Origin: Ficedula albicollis
Lineage: Eukaryota; Chordata; Aves; Passeriformes; Muscicapidae
DNA: 64,000 nucleotides
Reading direction: 5' to 3'
NCBI RefSeq assembly: GCF_000247815.1
Contig: NC_021674.1
Span: 28,770,901-28,834,900, forward strand
Numbering within the stretch: position 1 is the stretch's first letter; every line of letters begins with the position of its first letter. The notes beneath the pieces were generated by a model. It searched no databases, was not told where the DNA came from, and saw nothing but the letters and a program-made list of their open reading frames with translations. Below, piece after piece: positions 1-20,355 of the stretch. The position numbers were made by a program, and so were the translations under genes.

Positions 1-2633
<2,633 letters not shown>

Positions 2634-2937
2634 TAAAACCAGCAGTGTGGAAAAGGGGGACTCTGCTGTGCATTATGAGCCATATGCCACTGGGTTTTAT
2701 TATGGTGTTGTTTTAAAGCAAGTTCAAGGGATAAGTGTCATGTTGCCTGGAAAACATGAGGAATAAAGTGATCAGTGCTAGCAGTGTCTCACCAAGAAGT
2801 ATGGCATACTTTGGAGAAATAGAAGCAGGGAGTGTACTGTGTGATAAATATCCATGCCAGAAGGTAGAAGCTCATGACTCCATCTTTGTTTCTTTATGCA
2901 GTGTCTTCTGATTGGGTTGGAAGAAACTGCAATTTCT

Positions 2938-2998
2938 NNNNNNNNNNNNNNNNNNNNNNNNNNNNNNNNNNNNNNNNNNNNNNNNNNNNNNNNNNNNN
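2938..2998. other. Assembly gap (61 N)
   Basis: Sixty-one unknown bases interrupt the sequence and directly precede a short GA-rich stub and the longest poly-C run in the window. The gap marks a place where the assembly could not be closed, so the flanking poly-C should not be trusted for length or content. Confidence 0.99.
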
Positions 2999-3003
2999 GA
3001 AAA

Positions 3004-9851
<6,848 letters not shown>

Positions 9852-9963
9852 AAAATAAGATGTTAACAGAACTGGATGAACATAATCGTAACAGATCTTA
9901 AAGAGCTAAAATAAGATGTTAACAGAACTGGATGAACATATTCGTAACAGATCTTAAAGAGGT
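9852..9963. repeat. Tandem duplication, 56 bp x 2
   Basis: The unit beginning AAAATAAGATGTTAACAG appears twice head to tail with a period of 56 bp and very few differences (for example ATAATCG versus ATATTCG). It lies only 28 bp before a second, unrelated duplication. There is no coding content. Confidence 0.9.
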
Positions 9964-9990
9964 GCTTGTCCAGGTGACATCCTTCTTTGG

Positions 9991-10114
9991 GGTGCCACAT
10001 CTGCATGGTGACACTCAGGACTATTGAGTGAGCACAGTTCAACCAGTTGCAGGGTGCCACATCTGCATGGTGACACTCAGGACTAGTGAGTGAGCACAGT
10101 TCAGCCAGTTGCAG
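9991..10114. repeat. Tandem duplication, 62 bp x 2
   Basis: The unit beginning GGTGCCACATCTGCATGG occurs twice with a period of 62 bp. Differences are single bases, such as ACTATTGAG versus ACTAGTGAG and CAACC versus CAGCC. It is independent in sequence from the 56-bp duplication just upstream. Confidence 0.92.
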
Positions 10115-12242
10115 AGGTTGTCTCTCTTTCCAGAGCTCACCTGGTGGATGGCAAAGTCCCCTCTATTGATAGATGGGGCTGTCACAGGCCCTTGGGATCA
10201 GCCTGCAAGATCCTGGCTGTGCTTAGATGGAGGCACTGCAGCAAAGAGGGTCAGCAGCAAGCTACCCCAACACCACTAGCCTGGGATCCTCCCCTCTCCT
10301 GGGATCTCTGCCCCATGTGGCAGGTTTCCTGACTGTGCCAGCAAGTTATCATGCCAAGAAATCACTGAGTGACTTATATCATATGGCCTGCACTTGTATT
10401 GATGGCAGACTATTGACTGATACAGTTAATTTCACCTATAATATGTACTTAAAATTTTAATTATTCACCTCATAAACCATGAAAGAAAGTGTCCTTGTCA
10501 AGCAGGTAGTTAAAGTCTCCTGTTTCTAAATATTGTAAGGATATTGTAATGCCCAGCACTATTTGTTACTAAGAGATCCTGATGGCTAAAGTAGTTTTGT
10601 GAGATTGTAAATGATGGACTTCTCTGTTATTGCTGCTGTGTAGTTTCTGGTATAAATGTGTTGACTCTGGAAAGGCAAGCCTACTGAGGGTAACAAAAAT
10701 AGTGAAAAGGGGAATGGACAAATAATGGCAAGAAAAAAAATATTTAAAAAAAAATTTTAGCATTTAAAGATAATATTGATTATTAAGAAATGCTAGTGAA
10801 TTCATAAAATTAATTCTTGCCATACAAGAGATCACAAAATAGCAGAGCTTTCCTTCTTGGTGCTGGGCGTGGGGGTGTTTTTCCCACATACTCTATGCTT
10901 ACTTAGAATATATAGGGAGGACAGTATGGTTTATTTTTAAAGCACAACTTTCTACATCCCCTAATGCTACAGTAAAGAACTAATCATCATTTCAGGCTCT
11001 GCCACCTCTTTGCAAACAAGAGCTAGGAAATGATGGCTGCCTTTCTCTGCAAGCTGTTTGAGTTTCAGTATAAAATGGCAAATATGCTCTATGTTAGCTG
11101 GCATTTTGTGTCTTCTAAGAAGGAAAGTGTCTTCCTTATTGTCATTTGTGAAGCTGGAGAGAAGTGTGGCTGGATCATAAAATACAAGCATGTATACAAT
11201 GCAATAAATAGAATATATGCTGGCAATGCACTGATTTCCACAAAGCTGGAAAGATTTCAGACTTTTGATATATCTTTCACACCGAGATGGATTTTCTCAT
11301 TGAATTTCAGCACTAGGAATGAGGTAAATCAAGGTCTTAGGTGATGTATCTCTTTTCATGGGCACATATTCAATGTGAAGTTTTAAAAGGAAGCAGGGAA
11401 ATAAAGCACCAAATCTCATTCCATTTCTATGGGAAACAGTTGCTAATCATAATATATGACTTTAAAGTATATCTTTCAGTGTGGAAAACATTTGGTGATG
11501 CTTCGTGCCTGTGATGTGACTTCCCTGAAGTAGAGCAAGCGCCATGAGAAATTGTGGAGGGAGGAATATTAGGTCTTAATAAGCTCTTCTTTTAATTGTT
11601 GGGTACTGTAGATTTGCCTCTGTGGTACTGATCTATACCTCAGCTTTTCAGTGATCAATCACATGAGTTTCTTTCCATATCTAAATTTACTCCACATGTA
11701 CTTCAGTGAAAGACACTTGGAACCTCTCTTCTTGCAGTGTGAGCAAGGACTGTTGAGTTTGAGCACCAGACAGACACCTCAAGTTTGTTACCTTTTCCTA
11801 AAGAGAAAGTCCAGGTAATAAATTGGGTCAAAGAAAAGTTCAGAAAATCACAGGGATGTGCCTGGTGTTCCTGCTGTTAAAAAATCAAGGCCATAAAGAT
11901 GCCTGGTATTAAAGCCAAGGTTGTGATTATCTCATTCAGAATAAAACTTATTGTGCTTTATTCCATGAGTAATTTAATAAGCGTATATGGCAGGTATGGC
12001 CATTGTAAGACTGTCCCAAAAATAATAAGAAAAAGGTGTTATAGACATTTCTGTGCAGGATTATTTTTCTTTCTGGACTTGTTTTTTAGTAATGGCCTAG
12101 TCAAGAATGTCAACTATTAGTGGACTTACATAGTTTATAATTTAAATTTATTCTGTTATCTGAGGACTGTATATGTAAGAAATAGAATCCTTTTTTGAAA
12201 TGGACTATGAGTCTGATCTAAATTGATGATTTTTTGCCTTAT
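10115..12242. other. Non-coding stretch, no gene recognised
   Basis: AT-rich single-copy sequence with short A/T runs near 10732-10756. Open frames are short and lack recognisable domains. No RNA gene, mobile element or convincing exon was seen. Confidence 0.55.
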
Positions 12243-12380
12243 GTACAGGTTGTAATTGTTAACCTAGCAGCATATATATGAATGAACATGATATATTGGG
12301 AAAGAACTGCCGTACAGGTTGTAATTGTTAACCTAGCAGCATATATATGAATGAACATGATATACTGGGAAAGAACTGCC
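12243..12380. repeat. Tandem duplication, 69 bp x 2
   Basis: The unit starting GTACAGGTTGTAATTGTTAA is present twice with a period of 69 bp. The copies differ at one or two positions (ATATATTGGG versus ATATACTGGG). A short TA run follows directly. There is no coding content. Confidence 0.93.
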
Positions 12381-15300
12381 ATATATATATAGTATATGGA
12401 GGCCATGTCTTGCAGGCATATACTTCAGTCCTCAGAAGGAGTCAGAGATGTGGGTGATCTGGTCAGCCATGACTTATGTGGGCTGAAAAGTGGCCAAGTT
12501 TTACAGCTGAGAGGAATTTTCAACATCATCCACTAGGATCTTTGGAAGTGCTTGGATCAGCACTACTCAACAAATTCATAGGCTGTTTCTGAAAAAAATT
12601 AACAGTGACATGAAAATAATTGGAGATTTTTGTTTTAAAAAATAAATTAAAAAAAATTAAAATGTGTTAGAAGTAAAAGTGAGTGAGGGGACTGAGGTTG
12701 GAGGTAATTCCACATCCTCAGTTATCCAAAACTAGGAAACAAATACAGGACATCTGCATAAATATACTACAAAATGTCTTAATACTCAACATGAGTTGAA
12801 AAGGCAACTAGAAAGATGGGAATGATTGGGAAGGGAATAGAGAATAAAATAGGATACACCATTATTCTGTGATGCATTCTATTATTCCATTGTGCTGTAA
12901 CTCTCTTCCCACGTTTTGAATACTGCATAACATAAATTAGATTGTAAAAGGGTGCTTAGGTCACAAAAGAAGTAACTGGGATATAGGCCTACATAATCAC
13001 AAATGACAGGCAAAATATGAGAAATAATGAGTAAAAGTTCCATACTCACAGTTGAAGAAGCAGAGGAAACCTGACAAAACGATCAGGCAGAAGATTTAAA
13101 ACAGAAGTTTGCCATGTTCTTTTACAAGCACTGACCTGGAAGGTCATTAAATTCTAAGAAATGGAAACATACATCTCTTGATATAGCAGTTGTAGTCAAG
13201 ACTATTCTGTATTTCTTTTGTACAGAATTGGGGCACTAAAAAGGGCAGACTCTTCCTTTGAACTAGGCACTCTATAAGAACCATAGATTTTCATTTGTGC
13301 CTTTTTGGAGGATACCACAGGACAAAGAAATAGCAAATTGCTACACCACTGATGGCGATACGCACTGGGAAGTGATCTGCAGACACAGAGCATGTCCCAG
13401 AACTGTGTCTCATGGCGTTTATTTCACTGTCCACAGTCTTTTTTTTTTTTTCTTTTCTTTTTCTTTTAGTTATAGAATGCTTACAGATCAGAACCTTTAG
13501 GAAAGTATCCCTTTGAAATGCCCAGTGTGTTCTTTGTCTCTTCTCTTATTTTTCTTTCCAGTGGGGTTAGTACTTCTACACTGTCAGAGGGCTGAGCTTG
13601 TCTGGAGGTTCTTCAGGTTTTATTCAAAGAGACCAGACTCCTTATCTGAGGTGCAACAGTCCTATATTCCCTGTCAGGACTGAATTAGTCCAAATCTTGT
13701 TCCTAATAGAGAAAAGCTGCAGCTCATTTCCTTATGTATGTGGTTTCCCGTTTCAACACCTCCTTAGGAGCTGTTAGATGGAAAGGCAATTTGGACTCTT
13801 CCTTGCCTCTGAGGCCAAAGGAAAAATCTATTCAGACAGAACAGCCAACAGCCAAACAATGGCTGAGTTTTTAAGAGAACATTCCAAACACTGAAAAACT
13901 CAATATAATTTTGAATTCATTAGTACTTTTCATCAAAATGAGGACAGCACTTTCTTCAGTTTGAAAGGAGCAGTACAGATTTACACCTACTGAGATTCTG
14001 CTCATGTGTGTCTCATCTCTCCCCAGATATTCCCCAGCTTGTATGCTTAACTTGTCAGCAGGTATGACTAGGTAGCATGAAAGAGGTGCACACTACAAAT
14101 ATTCATATGGTAGTTTCTTCAGATAATTAAAAGCCCCTGCTTCTTCAGTTTGGTGCCTTTCAGCTACATTGGATTTATCTGAAGAGAGGATTGAACCAAC
14201 AGGCCAAACTGATCAATGTGCTCACTTGCAGCCTTGTTTGCCACCTGTGTCATAAATATATTTACAGACCCCATAGCTGTGAAGATCTGTGGTTTTATTT
14301 TTCTCTGTTCCCTGTCCTATTTCTTGCTCATTTCCTGCAAGTACACAGAAGGCCCAAAGCTAAAAAACCACCCTGGCCATTCTGAGCATGAAATACATTT
14401 TAAGGCCACAGTGAAAAACCTTTTAGAACATAAATCTTTGCTAGAATATCACAGGTCAAAAGATGATTCAGCTCAATGCCTTTTCCATGGGAAATAAACC
14501 CTTTCAAATTTTATGTGGCTACTATTATACCTCTGTAACATCCAGTGTGCAACAATACTGGGGTGACAACTGTCCATGCTTTCTCATGAGCAGGTGAACA
14601 TGAACAGGTTTTCTTTGAGGGTCCTTGCACCATGAGAGCAATAAAATTATTGTCAACAAGGACCTGCAGCCTGAGAAGTGGGTTTTCCAGGGGCTTGTAA
14701 GTAGTGAAACCAGTGACAGACTTAATGCCTAAGAACTGAGCTTGGCAATGAGTGATGGTACCTGTCTGCTAGGAGGCTCAGCTGCTGAGAGAGGAAAGGG
14801 GTTGAGTTAGATCAGGCCATAGCACTGAAGAATGTCCTGGTTGGACACCTCAGTCAGCTCTTGCTTTCTCTTTCTGCTCTGGAAACCACTGTCATTTGAA
14901 TGGCACTACTGCCCATCTGAATGTCCCCAAAGGGAAAAGCCTGACAAAGTTATTTCACAGCATTAAGTTTTTGCTATCCTTATATAAAATACAAATGCTG
15001 GACAAGGTGCCAGTGTCTGATTTTCTTATGTGTTATCAGTCACTGGTGAGACTTTTTGTCTAGGAAGCAGGAGTCTGCTCAAATTTTTGTTTGATTTGAG
15101 ATAGCTCTGACACAAGCTTCCTACTTCCCCTGTGTCTGCTAATGACTGCCCTTATTTTGCAGAGGCTTGCTCCACTTCTTGCTCGTTGTGCTTCAGTGGC
15201 TGTGACAGTGCATGAAGTCAAACAACTGTAGAGCTGTGGGCAGTAGGGGAAGTTTGACTTCTGGTCCAGTCCCTTCCTCCAGAACTACTTAGATATTTCA

Positions 15301-16639
15301 TGCTTTTTGTGAGATAAAATCTAAAACTGTTCTGCAGACAGAGCTCAGAAGAGAGACAGTAATTGCAGCTGAATCATTTCCACAGATACTACTTTAAGAA
15401 AAGGAAAATGATCATCTACCAAAGTTGCTGTCATTAACCTTTTCTGCTTTTGGGGATCAAAAAGGGAAGAAAGAACAGAAGAGTTCAGTGAAAAATAGTT
15501 TCTGAAATGCTATTTCTACAGTCAAGTAAAATTACTTTTAGATATTATTAAGAGTTGGATTAATACACTCTGAAACATATTATATGTTCCAGTAAATCAA
15601 TAGCACCCTTCATGAAACTGAAAATTAGAATCAGTAGTGCTGTACACAGCAAACAAAAGCAGATTTACCTTGTGATACCTAGTCATGAGCAGATTTATCA
15701 AAACACTGAACAACTACATTACTGAGTTTCACATTTGCAAGTGGTGACATGATGGAAATAAGCAATTACTATTCATCATTTACTCTGTGCTATTTGTCTG
15801 GAAACTGCATGCTCCTCTCCTATGGCATATGTTTTATTTAGAAGTGTTTCTTGGCCCCTTGGAAGCATGGTAATGGTCACAAGGGATTTTTCAGCATTCA
15901 ACATTTGCAGAAACAGTGCCAAGCATTGATTGAGGTGAGGGAGTTATCTGCTCAAAGGCTGCTAAATGATGTTAATCTTTCCAGAACCTGATTTTCTTTC
16001 CACAAACATATTCAGAAGTCTAATCCAAAGTCTGAGAGAAACAGGGATTTTGTGTTACACACCATAAATTATAAGCATCCAAAAATGGTCACATCAGTAT
16101 GAAAATTATTTCTCCCGGGCAGTGAAAAAAAAACAAACCAAAAAAAACCCAAAAAAAGTAAAGCACTGAACCTGCATTTCTTTTGACCACTAATCTGTTG
16201 CATGATGATGGGTTTGCATGACTCTATGCCAATATGCATATATGATTTTTATCTGTGTTTCTATCTGGTACATAGAGTATAATTCTGTTCCACTCAACCC
16301 TTGCAGATAAGAGTTCAAAAGCAACAGTTTTAATTCTGGTGTATATTGTAGGCCTTGGGTATTACTAAAATCTCTCTCTACCTTCATTCTTAATCTTATG
16401 TTTGTGTGAACTAGTATTTTTTTTTTTTTAAATTGCACCTTTAGGAAACAGTGATTTTGTCATATGCATGCTATTCATTGCATGGAATAGCTCAGTCAGA
16501 ATAACTAGATCCTTAAATTATTCATAGAATTAAATATGGTGGTAGTCTATTAAAATATTTGTGAAACATTTCTGTATATTTTGTTACATGAGAATCATAA
16601 GATGCATAGGATAGGAGCCACACTTTGCAAATTCTGCTT
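12381..16639. other. Non-coding stretch, no gene recognised
   Basis: Plain AT-rich sequence with a T/C-rich tract at about 13440-13468, an A-rich tract interrupted by C at about 16124-16159, and a poly-T of about 13 bases near 16418. Nothing in the six frames resembles a known protein, and no RNA gene was recognised. Confidence 0.55.
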
Positions 16640-17080
16640 CCACCCAAAACACACCTCTTGGCTTAGGGCTGGATGTCCCTTCTGTATGTGTTTGCTCAGA
16701 AATAAGGCAACATGGCTGTACATGCATTTGACCTTAATTGTAAGAGGTAAGCCTACTCTGTGTTGACACACATAATAGCCTGAAACTGTCATCATTTTAA
16801 CACAATTTTTTAACATGCATTTGACCTTAATTGTAAGAGGTAAGACTACTCTGTGCTGACACACATAATAGCCTGAAACTGTCATAATTTTAAAACAATT
16901 TTTTGCCACCCAAAACACACCTCTTGGCTTAGGGCTGGATGTCCCTTCTGTATGTGTTTGCTCAGAAATAAGGCAACATGGCTGTACATGCATTTGACCT
17001 TAATTGTAAGAGGTAAGACTACTCTGTGCTGACACACATAATAGCCTGAAACTGTCATAATTTTAAAACAATTTTTTGTT
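16640..17080. repeat. Nested tandem repeat, order A-B-B-A-B
   Basis: An 81-bp module A (starts CCACCCAAAACACACC, at 16640 and 16906) and a roughly 92-bp module B (starts CATGCATTTGACCTTAATTG, at 16721, 16814 and 16987) are arranged A-B1-B2-A-B3. The large period is 266 bp and the B1-to-B2 period is 93 bp. B2 and B3 share variants (AAGACTACTCTGTGCTG) that differ from B1 (AAGCCTACTCTGTGTTG). The arrangement therefore arose in at least two steps, or was homogenised by gene conversion. An open reverse-strand frame across it is repetitive only because the DNA is. Confidence 0.92.
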
Positions 17081-19790
17081 ATTCTTTGGACTGTTAGCAA
17101 AAGCTCCAGCCCATTGTTCCTCATTAAAATGTGTTGCACAGGAAAAAGTCAAGTTATAGCCCTTGTGACAGTACTTACTTTCCAACTCTTCTGGCATGCT
17201 ACCCAAATGTTGTTTTCTGGTACAACCTCTTGACTACTTTGCTGTCAATGATCGGAATTAGAGATGTGCTCGTCCATACTGTTCATTGATGTGCTTAATG
17301 TGTCATTACACAAAAAACATTAAAAACAAATCTCCTGGGTTTTACTCAGCTCTTTAGTTTTGTTTAGCTTGGTATTGACCTGTGTAGCAATTTGCTACCT
17401 TAGGAAAATATTTTCCCTGTTCCCTAAGTTCAATGCTGTCAGCTGGGGATTAAATGCAAAACCAGCTCTTCTGTCTTTGCCTCTGCTGTACCCACCCTAC
17501 ATCACCCCTGGGGCGAGTACCTGGCAATTTAGGGCTCAGTGTGAGCAGAGCAGCAGTGCTTGGATGGGAGCCACTCGGGGACAGTTCAAGTTTTGCTCCA
17601 GGCTCTGTCCTTAAGCTCATCCCTGTGAGGAAACAAGTCCTGCTCTTCCCATCTTCTCCTGACACTGGACTTGAAGGAGCTTTTTGAAGCACAGAGAAAG
17701 CCCTATGGCAACTTCTATATCAGATTCATTTGCTGCAGTCAGTTCTTCACATTGCATTGCATTTTAGCTGTGTGTCTGAAACTTTCTGACAATCTTGTTA
17801 TGGCAGCCCCCAGTTTTTGTGCGTTGCTAGTTTTACAAGATATTTGTGCACGCGATCATTACAAAAAGGAGTTCAGGACCCTGAATTCATTTTCATATCG
17901 AATTTAAATGGTGTCCACAGTTTCCATATTCAAGTATCACTATAAATAACCATGATAATCTATACTATGCAGTCATGTAAAGAAAATGCAGATTTCTAAT
18001 ATGAAGGGCTGAATGCAGAGTACTGGGATGTGCACTGGTATAGAGATTGGTATTTTGAGATTATAGGGTAAAATTATCTCTTTTGCTGTTTCAGTGTCTC
18101 TTCAGATTGGGAGCAGTTAAATATTTTCTGTATATTTCACTGTCAGTAGCCCAATGTAACAAATGGTTCTTAAGGGACTGAGCTTATTCTCAGTCATGTG
18201 CTTGATCAGATTTATGCTACGAGGTTACAGCAGGTTTACAGTTTTAGGATAATTTTCTTTAAACAAATAAACAAACGCTAGTAGGCTAGTAAATGCTTTT
18301 TAATAAAGTCTTCAATTATCAGTGCATGATAAGCAAGGGAAGGATTCCTCAGTGAATACAGTTCTTCCAGATGCATGCTCACATTTCCAAGTCTGTGCCT
18401 TCTTTCCCGCCTAGAGCCAGCATAACCACTATTACATTCAGTATTGTTATTTCCACTTACAGTAGAGATTTTAAACAAGAGGTTTAATTACTTGAGATGC
18501 ACAAGTCATCTTCCTAGAATGTCCATGAACTACGGGCATATTGTTACAACCTGAATAAGGTTTTCAAAGAAAGAATTACTGTATGAACATAAGTATTCAG
18601 TTCATAAAGGAAATTGTTCTTATCCTGCAGCTCAACATTACACATCATGGTAATGTGAGTAGTTTGAGATCTATAGTTATAGGAAAAGTTGTTGCTGGAG
18701 AGACAGAGAAGACAATAAACATAGTAATATAACATTACTGCAGAGATATTGTTTTTTTTTTAACTAAATATTTTAGGGCCCAAGGTTCTAAATGGTTGTG
18801 GTTCCTTCATTTTCTGTTATAACATTGATGTTTTAATCTGTTTTTAATTGATGAGTGCTCTGAACAACAGGGTGTTTCTGCATCTTTTGTATAACCATAA
18901 TGGACACATGCAAGGATCTACTGCACAGGAGACTTATTGTGGAAGGGAGTGGTGTATTTCAGTTTAATTAGCATTTGGCTGGATCTTTGCGACTACAGGC
19001 TCAAGGCAAAGGCTTGTTAGTGGTCTATTATGTACTGTGCAAACACAAGATAAAGTGTTATTTGAAGCTAGGATCTCAACACTGTGGTTTCTGGGTGGGG
19101 TGGAGCACCCTGGCAAACCAGGGAAGCAGAGCTGCAACAAAACTCTTGGAAAGCCTGTTTCTGGGGAAATATTAAATCAACCTCTGCAAAACTTGTAGCA
19201 CGAACAATCTGAGAAGTGTTCCTGTAAATAAATATTCAAATCTGAGCATTTGCAGAGAGAACAAAATTCTTGAGGTTTTGATGTGGTTGCAGTTCCTCTC
19301 CCATTGAAATCATTTACAGAATCATACTTTTGGTGAGAGGAAGCTCAATCCACTACTAGGAATTTTTGAAAACGTCACCTCACAATTCCTGTGTAATTTC
19401 CATGCACCTTATTGTCTGTTTGCTGCCTCAGAAGGTAAAATCATGCAACTGGTCTCTCTTCCTAAGGAGCAAATGGGCTGATCCTTGTGTGTCAATGCAG
19501 GACAAAACAGAGCACTTCTCAAGCCAAGCTGACACTGTGATGGTAGTAAGGATTTTGACCTGAGGGCCGTGGATTTGATCCTTTGATAGGGTTGTAAGCC
19601 TTGTTTCCTTTTTTTTTTTTTTTGCCCAGCTTGTAACAGAAATTTTCCCAGTTTTAAAAACAAGATGAGAAAATTAAAACTGTCTTTTTGGGTTTTAGGA
19701 AAATAAATTGGCTAGTGAAATTTTTAGGAAATTATTTTAAGAATTTTTAGGAAATAAAATTGGCTAATGTATATTTCTGAAATGACATGT
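17081..19790. other. Non-coding stretch, no gene recognised
   Basis: Single-copy AT-rich sequence with a somewhat GC-richer part at about 17490-17690. An imperfect doublet of about 30 bp (AGGAAAATAAATTGGC-like) lies at about 19697-19778, and a poly-T run lies near 19610-19623. No recognisable gene or RNA was found. Confidence 0.55.
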
Positions 19791-19862
19791 CATAGAACCG
19801 TAGAATGTTTTAGACTAAAAAGAGCTCTAAGATCATCTAGTCCAACCATGCTGTAAGGACAG
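19791..19862 (-). mobile_element. CR1 LINE 3' tail fragment, degraded
   Basis: The plus strand reads as the reverse complement of an avian CR1 3' end. A CATAGAA/GTAGAATG box (decayed ATTCTATGA repeats) is followed by AGAGCTCTAAGATCATCTAG and TCCAACC. Only about 70 bp of the tail is recognisable, as is usual for heavily 5'-truncated CR1 copies. Family recognition is from memory of the CR1 consensus; the orientation follows from the tail position. Confidence 0.8.
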
Positions 19863-20282
19863 ATTCTACTGTGAATGAAATCATTTAATCTGGAAACAGT
19901 AAACTAGATGAAAGCATTACAGGATGATGGAAATTTTCCTCACCTGCTGATCTCCTGCTCCGTGTTGAGTGTCACAACTGTCATTTCACTGAATTCAGGA
20001 CAACTTCCAAGCTTTTATCAATGTCATGATACGAGGAGAGGGAGATTCCTATCCTATTGGATACTATCCACGGATAATTTTTCTTGGCTGGAGTTTACCT
20101 GTCTGCAATCTAATGCTTGGACTGTGAACTTTGACAGATGGATTCAGGACACAGATCTGCATCAGATGCTGAAGTAGAAGGATCATTGTGTTAGGATCAT
20201 TGCAGACCAGGTCTCCCATAGATTTGTTTAAATGTTGAATTGGTTTGGGAGATCTGAGAAAACTTTTTTTTTACATTTGCAG

Positions 20283-20355
20283 AAAAAAAAAAAAAAAAAC
20301 CCCCCCCCCCCCCCCCCTTTTTTTTAAATTTGAAAAAAAAAAAAAAAAAAAAAAA
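20283..20355. repeat. A17-C18-T8 / A23 homopolymer block
   Basis: Seventeen A, eighteen C and eight T are followed by a 7-base AAATTTG spacer and then 23 A. This is a small version of the poly-A/T plus poly-C pattern seen elsewhere in the window. The reverse frames through it (phenylalanine, glycine and lysine runs) are not genes. Confidence 0.9.

Noticed and set aside
16595..17139. Reverse frames with internally repeated peptides
   Set aside because: The peptide repeat merely mirrors the A-B-B-A-B DNA repeat.
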